A stretch of DNA of 64,000 nucleotides from Streptomyces umbrinus (GCF_030817415.1 NZ_JAUSZI010000002.1:11383501-11447500); one strand, 5' to 3'; counted from the first letter of the stretch, positions 1 to 8,379 are shown. Made by a program: numbers and translations. The notes: generated by a model from the letters alone, not told the origin.

Positions 1-449
1 TGACCACCGGCATCACCACCAACTTCATCACCGCCCGAGCCGCGGGCCGCCGTATGGCGGAGCAGGGCTCCGGCGTGATCCTCGCCCTCAACAGCGGCTC
101 CGCGCACGCCAGTCCGATGATGGGCGGTACGTGCCCCGCGGACGCGGCGATCGACACGCTGATCCGCGCGCTGGCACAGGAGCTCGGCCCGAAGGGCGTA
201 CGGGCGCTCGGGCTGTGGGTGGCCGGAGTGCCGGAGACCCTGACACCGGAGAAGCTCGGAGCCGTGGACCCCGCGATGGCGAGCCCCGAGGCGCTGCGGG
301 GCATCCTCGACATGCTGGACGGCCTGCGCATGCTCCCGGCGTCGCCGCGGCTGCGGGAGGTCGCGGAACTGGCCGCGTTCCTCGCCTCGGAGCGGGCCGG
401 AGCGGTCACCGGAACGTGGGTCAACGGGACCGCGACGTTCACGAGCTGA
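1..449 (+). CDS. SDR-family oxidoreductase-like protein, C-terminal part (5' end outside window)
   Basis: The reading frame is open from base 3, so the N-terminal Rossmann part with the TGxxxGxG loop lies outside the window. What remains follows the SDR fold: a GVILALNSGSA strand where the catalytic Ser motif sits, the ELGPKGVRALGLWVAG segment (usually ELAPxGIRVNAVxPG), and a C-terminal AAFLASERAGAVTGTWVNG motif. The usual YxxxK catalytic pair is replaced by a TCPAD stretch, so it may be an inactive or non-classical SDR. It converges on the HxlR gene with a hairpin repeat between them. Family is clear; substrate and activity are unknown. Confidence 0.75.
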   Translation, partial: TTGITTNFITARAAGRRMAEQGSGVILALNSGSAHASPMMGGTCPADAAIDTLIRALAQELGPKGVRALGLWVAGVPETLTPEKLGAVDPAMASPEALRGILDMLDGLRMLPASPRLREVAELAAFLASERAGAVTGTWVNGTATFTS

Positions 450-510
450 GACAGCGGGCACGTAAGGCGGCGCCCGGCATCCGAGGACGAAACGGCCGGT
501 GGGAGCTGAT

Positions 511-616
511 CGCGCAGTTCCCCGCGCCCCATCGGGGCGCGCGGAGCTGCTCCCTGCGGGGCGCGGGCTTCGGGTTGCGTGAAGAGACGCCCTTAAGGAG
601 TGCGGGGAACTGCGCG
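511..616. repeat. Streptomyces-type CGCAGTTCCCCGC inverted repeat; probable bidirectional terminator
   Basis: A perfect 15-bp inverted repeat, cgcgcagttccccgc at 511-525 and its reverse complement at 602-616, encloses a smaller hairpin (cgcgcccc-atc-ggggcgcg, 523-541). It lies between the convergent SDR and HxlR genes. Hairpins with GCGCAGTTCCCCGC arms are, from general knowledge, common between Streptomyces genes, so a terminator role is likely. Confidence 0.7.
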
Positions 617-676
617 GCCCGCCCCCACCGGTCGCGCGCCGCGCCCACACGAGAGCTCCGGCCGGGCGCCCTCGCC

Positions 677-1186
677 CTACGCCTCCACCGCCGGGCTCCC
701 CGGCCGCGTCGCGTAGCGGCTGCGCATGGCGTCGCCGGCCGCGGGCCCTGCCGCGAAGACGTAGTCGTCGCTGTCGTCGAGCCGACGGCCGGTCCTGGCG
801 TCGACGACGACGGGCTCGACCTCCTGGCCGCTGTGCGCGTCGACGAGGATCATGCTGCGCTCCGCCGCCGGGAGACGGGAGTTGCCCCACGCGGCCAGGG
901 TGACGATCACCGGTCGCAGGGAGTGCCCGAGTTCGGTCAGTACGTACTCGTGGCGGACGGGGTTGGTCTGGTACGGCCGGCGCTCCAGCAGCCCGTCCTC
1001 CACCAGGGTCTTGAGCCGGGTGGTGAGCATGCTGGAGGAGATGCCGAGGCTCTCCTGGAACTGGTCGAAGCGGGTGTAGCCGTCGAAGGCGTCGTGGAGG
1101 ATCAGCAGAGTCCACCACTCACCGACGTGCTGCACCGTCGTGGACAGGGGGCACTCCCGGTCCTCCAGCCTGATCCGGCTTGCCAC
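677..1186 (-). CDS. HxlR-family winged-helix transcriptional regulator
   Basis: 169 aa. The N-terminal 100 residues match HxlR/MarR-like regulators: the ECPLSTTVQHVGEWW start with the conserved Cys-Pro, the WTLLILHDAFDGYTRFDQFQ helix, the ISSSMLTTRLKTLVEDGLLE recognition region and the HEYVLTELG wing. A tail of about 55 residues (VDAHSGQEVEPVVVDARTG) is longer than in minimal HxlR proteins. The GTG start has a GAAGGGA site upstream. It is divergent from an SDR gene, and the 1206-1244 palindrome lies between them, so autoregulation and control of the SDR/NTF2 pair are likely. Several HxlR proteins sense electrophiles through the Cys; that is inference here. Confidence 0.9.
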   Translation of the reverse strand: MASRIRLEDRECPLSTTVQHVGEWWTLLILHDAFDGYTRFDQFQESLGISSSMLTTRLKTLVEDGLLERRPYQTNPVRHEYVLTELGHSLRPVIVTLAAWGNSRLPAAERSMILVDAHSGQEVEPVVVDARTGRRLDDSDDYVFAAGPAAGDAMRSRYATRPGSPAVEA

Positions 1187-1205
1187 GGCGACCGTCCCTT
1201 CAGTT

Positions 1206-1244
1206 ACTGCTAAAGTCGAAGTTAGTAGCTTCTATTTTAGCAGT
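1206..1244. promoter_or_regulatory. Nested palindrome, probable HxlR operator
   Basis: A perfect 9-bp inverted repeat (actgctaaa at 1206-1214, tttagcagt at 1236-1244) surrounds a smaller gaag-N7-cttc repeat (1218-1232). The block is conspicuously A+T-rich against its surroundings and lies between the divergent HxlR and SDR genes, where an operator controlling both would be expected. Confidence 0.6.
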
Positions 1245-1314
1245 TTAGCCGGGAGCAGTGGTGCACCATGCCCGCACCCGGACCCCGTATGCCCCAACCA
1301 GGAAATGGGACACC

Positions 1315-2100
1315 GTGACGACAACCCTCAGCGAATCCCTCGAAGACCGGCGCGCCTTGGTCACCGGCGGCACCAAAGGCACCGGCGCCGCGATCGCCCG
1401 ACGCCTGGCCGAAGCCGGTGCGACCGTGCTCGTCACCGCCCGCAGCCGCCCCGACGACGTCGAGGAGAAGACCTTCGTCGGAGCCGACCTGTCCACCGCG
1501 GAGGGCGCCGCCCACGTCGTCGCGGAGGTGGAGGCCCGTCTGGGAGGCGTCGACATCCTCGTCAACGCCCTCGGCGGATCCGAGGCACCGGCCGGTGGCT
1601 TCGCGGCGCTCGGCGAGGACGACTGGACCAGGGAACTGAACACGAACCTGCTGGCCGCCGTCCGTCTGGACCGTGCTCTCCTGCCGCACATGATCGCCGG
1701 CGGCAAGGGTGCGATCGTGCACGTCACCTCGATCCAGCGCCGCATGCCGCTGTGGAACGGAACCCTGGCCTACGCAGCCGCCAAGGCCGCCTTGACCACC
1801 TACAGCAAGGGCCTGGCCAACGAGGTCGCCCCTCGGGGCGTCCGAGTCAACGCCGTATCGCCCGGCTTCGTCCAGACGTCCGCCGCCGACGACCTCGTCG
1901 CCCGGATCGCCCACGAGGCAGGCATCACCGAGGAAGCGGCACTGGGCCGGCTCATGGACTCCCTCGGCGGCATCCCGCTCGGTCGTCCCAACCGGCCCGA
2001 GGAAGTCGCCGAACTCGTCGCCTTCCTCGTCTCCGACCGCGCCTCGGCCATCGTCGGCGCCGAACACGTCATCGACGGCGGCACCACCCCCACCGTCTGA
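1315..2100 (+). CDS. SDR-family NAD(P)-dependent oxidoreductase
   Basis: 261 aa from the GTG at 1315, chosen because AGGAAATGGGA lies just upstream; a longer in-frame GTG at 1258 has no such site. A classical [19 protein letters not shown] cofactor loop near residue 14, VNALGG (NNAG equivalent), HVTSIQ Ser motif, YAAAKAAL catalytic Tyr-Lys, [11 protein letters not shown], and a C-terminal [11 protein letters not shown]. Substrate unknown. It is followed 38 bp later by an NTF2-like gene and is divergent from HxlR, which probably controls it. Confidence 0.9.
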   Translation: MTTTLSESLEDRRALVTGGTKGTGAAIARRLAEAGATVLVTARSRPDDVEEKTFVGADLSTAEGAAHVVAEVEARLGGVDILVNALGGSEAPAGGFAALGEDDWTRELNTNLLAAVRLDRALLPHMIAGGKGAIVHVTSIQRRMPLWNGTLAYAAAKAALTTYSKGLANEVAPRGVRVNAVSPGFVQTSAADDLVARIAHEAGITEEAALGRLMDSLGGIPLGRPNRPEEVAELVAFLVSDRASAIVGAEHVIDGGTTPTV

Positions 2101-2138
2101 CCCCGTCACCACCCTTCACCCCCTGTACGAGGAGCGTC

Positions 2139-2498
2139 ATGCCCGACAACCAGCCCCGGACCATTGCCCTGGACGCCCTGCCCGAGGCGATCACCCGCTA
2201 TCTGACGGCGCACCGCGACCACGACACCGCCACCGCGGTAACGGCGTTCACCGACGACGCCACGGTGGTCGACGACGGCCACACCTACGAGGGCGTCGCG
2301 GCGATCGGGGGATGGCTGGGCCGGGCCGCCACCGAATTCACCTTCACCGTCCAGCTCACCGACGCCCGGCAGACCGACGCGGACCACTACATCGCCACCC
2401 AGCACCTCGAAGGCGACTTCCCCGGCGGCACCGTCGATCTGCACAACCGGTTCACGCTCCGCGACGGGCTCGTCGAACGCCTCGTCATCGAACCCTGA
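2139..2498 (+). CDS. NTF2-like (SnoaL-type) small protein
   Basis: 119 aa with ATG behind GAGGAG. The pattern is that of a cone-shaped NTF2-like alpha+beta barrel: helical start (AITRYLTAHRDHDTATAV), FTDDATVVDDGHTYEG, IGGWLGRAATEF, then antiparallel strands ending in VDLHNRFTLRDGLVERLVIEP. Such proteins are isomerases, cyclases or simple ligand binders; no catalytic assignment is possible. It is probably co-transcribed with the preceding SDR and so in the putative HxlR regulon. Confidence 0.82.
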   Translation: MPDNQPRTIALDALPEAITRYLTAHRDHDTATAVTAFTDDATVVDDGHTYEGVAAIGGWLGRAATEFTFTVQLTDARQTDADHYIATQHLEGDFPGGTVDLHNRFTLRDGLVERLVIEP

Positions 2499-2548
2499 GC
2501 CCGCGTACTCGCCGCGTACCACCCCTTGCCCGGAGGGGAGCCGTCGCG

Positions 2549-3091
2549 TCAGCCCTTGGGGCGGTGTCCCGTCGCGCTGAGCGCCTCGCCGAGCAGGCCA
2601 ACCGCCTTCGGGCCGACGCCGTGCATGGCCAGCAGCTCGGCCTCGCTCACCTCGGCGACCTGGGCGAGCGTGGTGATGCCGACGTCGGCGAGTGCCCGGG
2701 TGGCGGGACTTCCGATGGCCCGGGGCAGGTCACCGACCTCACCGGCAGCCGCCGTCTCCGCTGCTTGTGCCTGCGCCGCCAGTCGCTCGGGCGCGTGCGC
2801 GAGCCAGGCGCGACGCACCCAGTGGTTGAGCAGCTGACCGTTGATGTCCCCGATCGGAAGGCGTACGCCGATGGGCGTCGCGCCGCGGGTCAGCCGCTCG
2901 GCGGTCGGGTGCGCGGCGAGAACCTCGTCGGCGTCCGCCGTGGGGAGGTGCAGCTGCACGTAGTCGTCCTCGCCCAACGAGGCGAACCGCTTGTCGCGCA
3001 CGGAGAACGACTTCGTGCCGGAGCCGGTGCCTCGCTCCGCCGTCCCGGGGAGCGAGAGAGCCGTCCTGCGAAGCTGGGCGAGGCTGGTCAT
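2549..3091 (-). CDS. MmcQ/YjbR-like protein fused to helix-hairpin-helix domain
   Basis: 180 aa. Residues 1-110 resemble the MmcQ/YjbR (CyaY-like) fold: LRRTALSLPGTAERGTGSG, SFSVRDKRFASLGEDDYVQL, and LNHWVRRAWLAHAPERL. Residues 125-175 are a helix-hairpin-helix region of the IGSPATRALADVGITTLAQV / LLAMHGVGPKAVGLL type, as in DNA-binding proteins and polymerase or topoisomerase tails. Nucleic-acid binding is probable; the role is unknown. It ends convergently with the NTF2-like gene and lies 13 bp downstream of the PP2C gene, so the two may share a transcript. Confidence 0.8.
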   Translation of the reverse strand: MTSLAQLRRTALSLPGTAERGTGSGTKSFSVRDKRFASLGEDDYVQLHLPTADADEVLAAHPTAERLTRGATPIGVRLPIGDINGQLLNHWVRRAWLAHAPERLAAQAQAAETAAAGEVGDLPRAIGSPATRALADVGITTLAQVAEVSEAELLAMHGVGPKAVGLLGEALSATGHRPKG

Positions 3092-3104
3092 GAGCGAGGG
3101 ATCC

Positions 3105-5261
3105 TTACGCCTGTGGCTGGGCGCGGGCGATGAGCAGGGCCACGTCGTCGTGGTTGTCGGGGTGGTGCAGGGTGCTCAGGAGCAGGTCGCAGACGTCCTC
3201 CAGAGGGCGCGTGGGGTCGTCGAGGAGGCCCAGGAACGTGTTCAGGCGGTCGTCTAGGTCGTGCTGGCGCGTTTCGACGAGCCCGTCGGTGTAGAACACG
3301 AGCTGGTCACCGGGACGGAGATCGAAGGTGGTCGTGGAGAAGGCGACACCGCCCACGCCCAGCGGCGCCCCGGTGGGCAGGTCGAGCAGTTCGGGAGGAT
3401 GGCCGGCGCGGATACGGGCCGGCGGCAGGTGCCCGGCGTTGGCGATCGTGCACTGGTGTCGGTGGGGGTCGTAGACGGCGTACACGCAGGTGGCGATGGA
3501 CTCGTCCAGGCCCCCTGTGGTCTTGTCGAGGTGTTCCAGGAGCCGGGCGGGATCGAGGTCGAGCGAGGCCAGGGTGCTCGTCGCCGTGCGCAGCCGGCCC
3601 ATGGTCGCGGCCGCGTTGATGCCGCTGCCCATCACGTCGCCCACGACGAGCGCGGTCTTGTCGCCGTCCAGGGGGAGGACGTCGAACCAGTCGCCGCCCA
3701 CCTCACCTGCCGCCCCCGCGGGCTGGTAGCGGGAGGCGACCTCGAGCCCGGCGGTCATGCGTGGGTGGCTGGGCAGCAGGCTGCGCTGCAGGGCGACGGC
3801 GGTGTTGCGGGCGTTCTGGTACCAGCGGGCGTTGTCGATCTGAACGGCCGCACGGGAGGCCAGCTCGCGGGCGAGCACGAGGTCGTCGTTGCTGAAGGGC
3901 CGCGGGTTGCGGGTCCGCTTGAGATCCAGCGCGCCGAGCACCTCGCCGCGCGCGACCAACGGCACCGCCAGGTACGAGTGGACACCCGCCCGGCCCAGGA
4001 GTACGGCCGCCTGGGGATCCTGGGCGATACGGAGCAGGTCCTCGTCCTTCACCTGCGGCACCATGACCGGGCTGCCCGTGCGTATGCACTGGGTGACGAG
4101 ACGGTCGGAGCCGTACCGGGTCACCTGTCCGCGAGGCGCGGCCTCGTCGGGGGCCTCGGTGGCGGTGTGATCGGCCCGGACGGCCAGAGTGCGGATCAGG
4201 GTGGTCTCCGTGGGGCCGAGGTCGCTGCGGCGGCCTTCCACCACCGCCTCCAGCAGGTCCACGGACGCGATGTCGGCGAGCTCCGGCACGGCGACGTCGG
4301 CGAGTTCACAGGCGGTGCGGTCCAGCTCCAGCGTGGTGCCGATGCGCGCGGAGGCGTCGGCGATGACCGTGAGGCGTCGTCGCGCGGTCTCCGCCTCGAT
4401 CGCCGAGCGGTGCCGCTCGGTCACGTCGACGACCGAGACGGCGACACCCAGCACGGACTGCAGGGAGTCCTCCAGCCGGTAGTACGAGGCCGACCAGGCA
4501 TGATCCTCGTTCGGATCGGCCGGGGTCCGGCCGATCGTGGACTGCTCGACGAGAGGGAGGCCCGTGTCGAGGACCTGGCGGGCCGCGGACTCTATGGCCT
4601 CGGCGTCCAGGAACGGCAGGGCCTCGCGGATCGTCCGGCCGACGTGCTCCGCGGCCGAGATGCCGTTGATCCGCTCCAGGGCCGGGTTGACCGACACGTA
4701 CCGCAGGTCCCTGTCCAGGACCGCAAGACCGATAGGGGACTGCGAGACCATCTGTACGGACAGCGCGACATCCCGTTCCAGGCGGTGCACGGTCGACTGA
4801 TCGGCCGCGAGTCCCAGGGCGTAGACGCCACCGCGGTCGTCCAGGAGCCGCATGTTCCGGAACTCCACGAGCCGCGTGGTCCCGTCCTTGTGCCGGACGG
4901 GAAAGCCGCCGGCCCAGCCCCGACCGGTGTCCATGACGTCGGTGAACAGCTTCACGGCCAGGTCGACGTGCTGCTCGTGCACCATCAGGCGGGCCGCGTA
5001 CTCGCCCAGCGCCTCCCGTGCCGTGTAGCCGAACAGTTCCTCGGCCTGCGGGCTCCACAGCACGACGCGTCCCTCGGTGTCCAGCACCACCGAGGCCACG
5101 CCCAGCACGTCCAGCAGCGCGCTCGGCCGTAACGGCCCGCGGACCCGCTCGTCGTCGTCGGACACGGGAATTCCGGCTGCGCTCATTTCAGGCACCGCTT
5201 TCGCCCGTTTACGCGGCACGCCGTTCCCTGTGCCGACTGTCCCCTGTTCTATCGTGCCCAC
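3105..5261 (-). CDS. PAS-PAS-GAF-PP2C (SpoIIE-type) serine phosphatase
   Basis: 718 aa, GTG start behind GGAGGAAAC. Two PAS domains (about 45-160 and 165-285; VVLDTEGRVVLWSPQAEELF and IGLAVLDRDLRYVSVNPALE), a GAF domain (about 295-480) and a C-terminal PPM phosphatase (about 500-715). Metal-site motifs are intact: GGDWFDV, GDVMGSG, NAGHLPP, YTDGLVE and DDVALL. Such proteins dephosphorylate anti-anti-sigma factors in partner-switching cascades. The HATPase gene upstream on the same strand is a plausible partner. No membrane segments, so cytoplasmic; the sensed ligand is unknown. Confidence 0.93.
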   Translation of the reverse strand: MGTIEQGTVGTGNGVPRKRAKAVPEMSAAGIPVSDDDERVRGPLRPSALLDVLGVASVVLDTEGRVVLWSPQAEELFGYTAREALGEYAARLMVHEQHVDLAVKLFTDVMDTGRGWAGGFPVRHKDGTTRLVEFRNMRLLDDRGGVYALGLAADQSTVHRLERDVALSVQMVSQSPIGLAVLDRDLRYVSVNPALERINGISAAEHVGRTIREALPFLDAEAIESAARQVLDTGLPLVEQSTIGRTPADPNEDHAWSASYYRLEDSLQSVLGVAVSVVDVTERHRSAIEAETARRRLTVIADASARIGTTLELDRTACELADVAVPELADIASVDLLEAVVEGRRSDLGPTETTLIRTLAVRADHTATEAPDEAAPRGQVTRYGSDRLVTQCIRTGSPVMVPQVKDEDLLRIAQDPQAAVLLGRAGVHSYLAVPLVARGEVLGALDLKRTRNPRPFSNDDLVLARELASRAAVQIDNARWYQNARNTAVALQRSLLPSHPRMTAGLEVASRYQPAGAAGEVGGDWFDVLPLDGDKTALVVGDVMGSGINAAATMGRLRTATSTLASLDLDPARLLEHLDKTTGGLDESIATCVYAVYDPHRHQCTIANAGHLPPARIRAGHPPELLDLPTGAPLGVGGVAFSTTTFDLRPGDQLVFYTDGLVETRQHDLDDRLNTFLGLLDDPTRPLEDVCDLLLSTLHHPDNHDDVALLIARAQPQA

Positions 5262-5569
5262 CGTTTCCTCCGGTGCCGTTCTCGTCTGCCTTCACCATCT
5301 CCCAACACAGCAGTGGTTGTCCGGCGAAGACGTCACGGAAATGACGGGGAGATCCGGTCGCGGCTCACCGCGCCTCGGCGCGGGCCACCACTCCGACAGC
5401 GTGATCAGGGGCCTCAGGCGTCACAGTGGTTACTGACCGCGATTGGACTGTCGCGGGCAGTGCGGACCTCGGGGCGCGCTTCCGATGGGTCCGCTGCCGC
5501 GGGCGCGAAGCGGATGCCGACGGGCGCCCTGCGCGCCGACATCCGGGAGTGTCGTCGAACCCGGTGGGT
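5262..5569. other. 308-bp gap between PP2C and HATPase genes
   Basis: No convincing gene. Imperfect complementary stretches around 5457-5510 (ggcagtgcggacc against ggtccgctgcc) could fold as a bulged hairpin just after the HATPase stop, perhaps a weak terminator. The ribosome site and probably the promoter of the PP2C gene lie at the left end. Confidence 0.4.
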
Positions 5570-6016
5570 TCAGACTTTGTCGGTCAGGGTCGCCCAGACC
5601 GCGTGCCCCCCGGTGAGCGCGGAGCGGTCGACTCCCCAGGTGTCGGCTATGTGCTGCACGAGAAGCAGCCCGCGGCCGTTCTCGTCGTCGGGTCCGGGAT
5701 CGCATCGGGGGAGCAGGCGGCCCGTGCGGTCCTGGTCGTGCACCTCCAGGCGCAGGCCCCCTTCGCGCATGAGGCCGACGCCGCACAGAATCCGCGTACT
5801 GACCGTGTGCAGTACGGCGTTCGTGGCCAGCTCGGACACGAGCAGTACGGCGTCCGCACACAACTCGTCGGGCAGGCGCCACGCGGTGAGCCGCTCGCCC
5901 ATCGTGTTGCGGGCGACCTTGACGCTGGTCCGGTGTGCCGGGAGTTCGAGCCAGTGGGCTGTGTCCGGGCTCGTGGAACCTAAGAGCCGAAGGGAGGGAG
6001 TCGTGTGGGGGGACAC
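5570..6016 (-). CDS. HATPase_c_2 anti-sigma/serine-kinase-like ATP-binding protein
   Basis: 148 aa from the GTG at 6016, chosen because GGAAGG lies 8 nt upstream; the frame stays open to 6187 but that extension is low complexity. RsbW/SpoIIAB-like GHKL fold: SVKVARNTMGERL, the N-box SELATNAVLHT, LRLEVHDQD, and the G-box GRGLLLVQHIADTWGV. Expected to bind ATP and act as anti-sigma factor or regulator kinase. Divergent from an XRE-DUF397 operon, an arrangement known from Streptomyces whiJ/abaA-type loci. Confidence 0.87.
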   Translation of the reverse strand: MSPHTTPSLRLLGSTSPDTAHWLELPAHRTSVKVARNTMGERLTAWRLPDELCADAVLLVSELATNAVLHTVSTRILCGVGLMREGGLRLEVHDQDRTGRLLPRCDPGPDDENGRGLLLVQHIADTWGVDRSALTGGHAVWATLTDKV

Positions 6017-6212
6017 GGTGATTGCCTTCCAACAAGGAGGAGCGCTGGGAGAGTTGGGGATCACGACCTTCGGCTCCGTCCGGCGGGGTGTTCCGGCGGC
6101 CTGCGGTCCGAACGCTGGGGTTCGCCAACTCCACGGGGCGTGGCGGGTGTTGACGGTGGTGCGCGCGCGTTCGGTGGGATCGCTCACAGAACTAACTATG
6201 GTGGTAGCTCAG

Positions 6213-6240
6213 TTCACGCTGCAACCGTCTCCCTGATAAT
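6213..6240 (+). promoter_or_regulatory. Sigma-70-like promoter for the XRE-DUF397 operon
   Basis: TTCACG (6213-6218), 16 bp, then GATAAT (6235-6240), close to the vegetative -35/-10 consensus. It lies about 80 bp before the GTG of the XRE gene, in the 306-bp region shared with the divergent HATPase gene. No other clear signal was found in that region. Confidence 0.5.
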
Positions 6241-6322
6241 TTCAGGAAGGCGGTATCTGTCTGGTGTCATCAGCAAGTCGCTGTCAGACTCGTACCGGTG
6301 ACAGTTCCTCAGGAGGTAGGGC

Positions 6323-7195
6323 GTGAGCGAAGCTCGGTCGGGCGTCGGCACCAGTGCACCCACTGTTCTCCGCATGATCCTGGGCAAGCGGCTGCAGGAG
6401 CTGCGGCAGGCCGCGGGAGTGTCGCTGGAGGACGCGGCGAAGGCCCTGCACGTGAAGCCGCTGACCATCCGCCGCCTGGAGAAGGCGGAGGTCGCGCTCA
6501 AGACCCTCTACGTCGAGAAACTGCTGCAGACCTACGGGGCCGAGCAGCAGGAGGTCGACGAGTTCGTCACCCTGGCCGAGCGGGCCAACGAGCCCGGCTG
6601 GTGGCATGCCTACCGCGATGTGGTGCCCGACTGGTTCAGCGCGTACGTGAGCCTGGAGACCGGTGCCAAGACACTGCGCACCTATGAGCCGCACTACGTG
6701 ACCGGGCTGCTGCAGACGTACAACTACGCGCGTGCCGTGCTGCGCGGGGGCTTTCCCAACGAGAGCGACGAGGACCTGGGGCGGCGGGTCGATCTGCGGC
6801 TGCGCCGGCAGGGCCTGCTGGAGAGACCCGACGCGCCCACGTTATGGGTCGTGATGGAGGAGACCGTACTGCACCGGATGGTGGGCGGTGCCGAGGTGAT
6901 GCGGGAGCAGATCGAGCGGCTCCTGGAGGTCTCGGAGCTGGACCATGTGAGCGTCGACGTAGTGCCGTTCACTGCCGGGGCCCACGTCGGGGCCTGCGCG
7001 CCTTTCACCTACTTCCGGTTCGAGGAGCGGGAACTGCCGGACATCGTCTACAGCGAGATCCTCTCCGCCTCCGTGTACCTGGACCAGCGCTCCGACGTCG
7101 CGGGTCATCTGGAGGCGCACAACCGGATGTCCTTGCTCACCTCGTCCGCGGACAGCAAGGCCCTGTTGAACCGCATGCGCAAGGAGTACTCATGA
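6323..7195 (+). CDS. XRE-family regulator with DUF5753 domain (Scr1/WhiJ-like)
   Basis: 290 aa, GTG start behind a near-perfect AGGAGG. A helix-turn-helix (residues 18-75: LGKRLQELRQAAGVSLEDAA, VKPLTIRRLEKAE) is followed by DUF5753 (about 90-285), with WFSAYVSLETGAKTLRTYEP, HYVTGLLQT, RRQGLLER and VPFTAGAHVGACAPFTYFRF. This layout is typical of Streptomyces regulators encoded beside a DUF397 protein and often an anti-sigma-like HATPase. The next gene overlaps its stop. A developmental role is suggested only by analogy. Confidence 0.92.
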   Translation: MSEARSGVGTSAPTVLRMILGKRLQELRQAAGVSLEDAAKALHVKPLTIRRLEKAEVALKTLYVEKLLQTYGAEQQEVDEFVTLAERANEPGWWHAYRDVVPDWFSAYVSLETGAKTLRTYEPHYVTGLLQTYNYARAVLRGGFPNESDEDLGRRVDLRLRRQGLLERPDAPTLWVVMEETVLHRMVGGAEVMREQIERLLEVSELDHVSVDVVPFTAGAHVGACAPFTYFRFEERELPDIVYSEILSASVYLDQRSDVAGHLEAHNRMSLLTSSADSKALLNRMRKEYS

Positions 7196-7443
7196 CCACG
7201 ACCGACGGAAGTGTGTACAACGGAATGCCCGCGTCGGAACTCGGCGAGCAGGGCTGGGAGCGTCCGTGGAGCGGCCCCAACGGGGGGCAGTGCGTGGAGA
7301 CGAAGCAACTCGCCGACGGCCGCGTGGCGTTGCGGCAGTCGAACGATCCCGCCGGTCCCGCGCTGATCTACACACCGCAGGAGATCGCCGCGTTCGTCGC
7401 CGGCGTCAAGAAGGGCCTCGCCGATCATCTGGCGGCCGGCTGA
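7192..7443 (+). CDS. DUF397 small protein (partner of the XRE regulator)
   Basis: 83 aa. Its ATG overlaps the TGA of the XRE gene (ATGA), implying translational coupling. It carries DUF397 features: WERPWSGPNGGQCVETKQL, VALRQSNDPAGPALIYTPQE and IAAFVAGVKKGLADHL. DUF397 proteins are proposed partners or antagonists of the adjacent XRE/DUF5753 regulator. Length and context are normal for the family; biochemical activity is unknown. Confidence 0.9.
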   Translation: MTTTDGSVYNGMPASELGEQGWERPWSGPNGGQCVETKQLADGRVALRQSNDPAGPALIYTPQEIAAFVAGVKKGLADHLAAG

Positions 7444-7527
7444 ACCGCACCACGAACGGGAGGAACCCGGGCCGGCCCTGGCTACGACCCGCCCGGCACA
7501 CCGACGTACACCACTGAAGGGGCAAGA

Positions 7528-8355
7528 ATGAGCAACTCCCAGGCCGCGCGGGACATCGACACCAGCAGGCCGCACTCCGCCCGAATGTACGACTACTACC
7601 TGGGCGGCAAGGACCACTTCGACATCGACAAGCAGGCGGCGGAGACGGTCGCGGCGGCCTACCCCGGCATCTTCGTGTGCGCCCGTGAGAACCGGGCCTT
7701 CATGCACCGCGCCACCCGGGTCCTCGCACGGGAGCACGGCATCCGCCAGTGGCTCGACATCGGCACCGGTATCCCCACCGAGCCGAACCTCCACCAGGTC
7801 GCCCAGTCCGTGGTCCCCGAGGCCAGGGTCGTCTACGCCGACAACGACCCTCTCGTCCTCAAGTACGCCGAGCGCCTGATGCGCAGCACCCCCCAGGGCC
7901 GCACCACGTACATCGAGGCGGACGCCAACGACCCCGAATCGCTCCTGAACGCCCCAGAGTTGGCCGAGGTGCTGGACCTGGGCCGACCCGTGGCGCTGTC
8001 CCTGAACGCCCTGATGCACTTCGTCACCGATGCCCAGGACCCGTACGGGATCGTCGGCCGCCTGCTGGACGCCCTGCCCTCCGGCAGCGCCCTGGCCCTG
8101 AGCCACTGCACGCCCGACTTCGACCCGCCCACCTGGGAGAAGGTCACCGCGATCTACACGGGCGCCGGCACCCCCGTGCAGTTCCGTTCCCAGAAGGACG
8201 TGGCCCGCTTCTTCGACGGCCTCGACCTCCTCGACCCCGGCATCACTGTCGGCCACCGCTGGCGGCCCGACGCACAGGATGACAACGCTGCCACGGAGCA
8301 GCAGCCGACGGACGCCGAGGTCAGCCTGTGGACCGGGGTGGGTGTCAAGCCGTAG
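7528..8355 (+). CDS. SAM-dependent methyltransferase, DUF574 family
   Basis: 275 aa with ATG behind GAAGGGG. The N-terminal signature TSRPHSARMYDYYLGGKDHF defines this actinobacterial family. The SAM fold follows: WLDIGTGIPTEPNLHQ (motif I, near residue 73), VVYADNDPLVL (motif II) and ALSLNALMHFV (motif IV). The C-terminus ends in LWTGVGVKP. The substrate is unknown for the family. It lies 84 bp after the DUF397 gene, probably in one operon, so it may be controlled with the XRE/DUF397 pair. Confidence 0.9.
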   Translation: MSNSQAARDIDTSRPHSARMYDYYLGGKDHFDIDKQAAETVAAAYPGIFVCARENRAFMHRATRVLAREHGIRQWLDIGTGIPTEPNLHQVAQSVVPEARVVYADNDPLVLKYAERLMRSTPQGRTTYIEADANDPESLLNAPELAEVLDLGRPVALSLNALMHFVTDAQDPYGIVGRLLDALPSGSALALSHCTPDFDPPTWEKVTAIYTGAGTPVQFRSQKDVARFFDGLDLLDPGITVGHRWRPDAQDDNAATEQQPTDAEVSLWTGVGVKP

Positions 8356-8379
8356 CGGGGCGGTGTGACGGATGGGTCG

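Noticed and set aside
1140..2498. Long plus-strand frame covering the SDR and NTF2-like genes
   Set aside because: Its first part is Arg/Pro-rich out-of-frame sequence; only the segment from 2139 is a real gene.
3261..5132. 623-codon plus-strand frame opposite the PAS-GAF-PP2C gene
   Set aside because: It is an antisense shadow typical of high-GC DNA, lacking motifs, while the minus strand holds complete domains.
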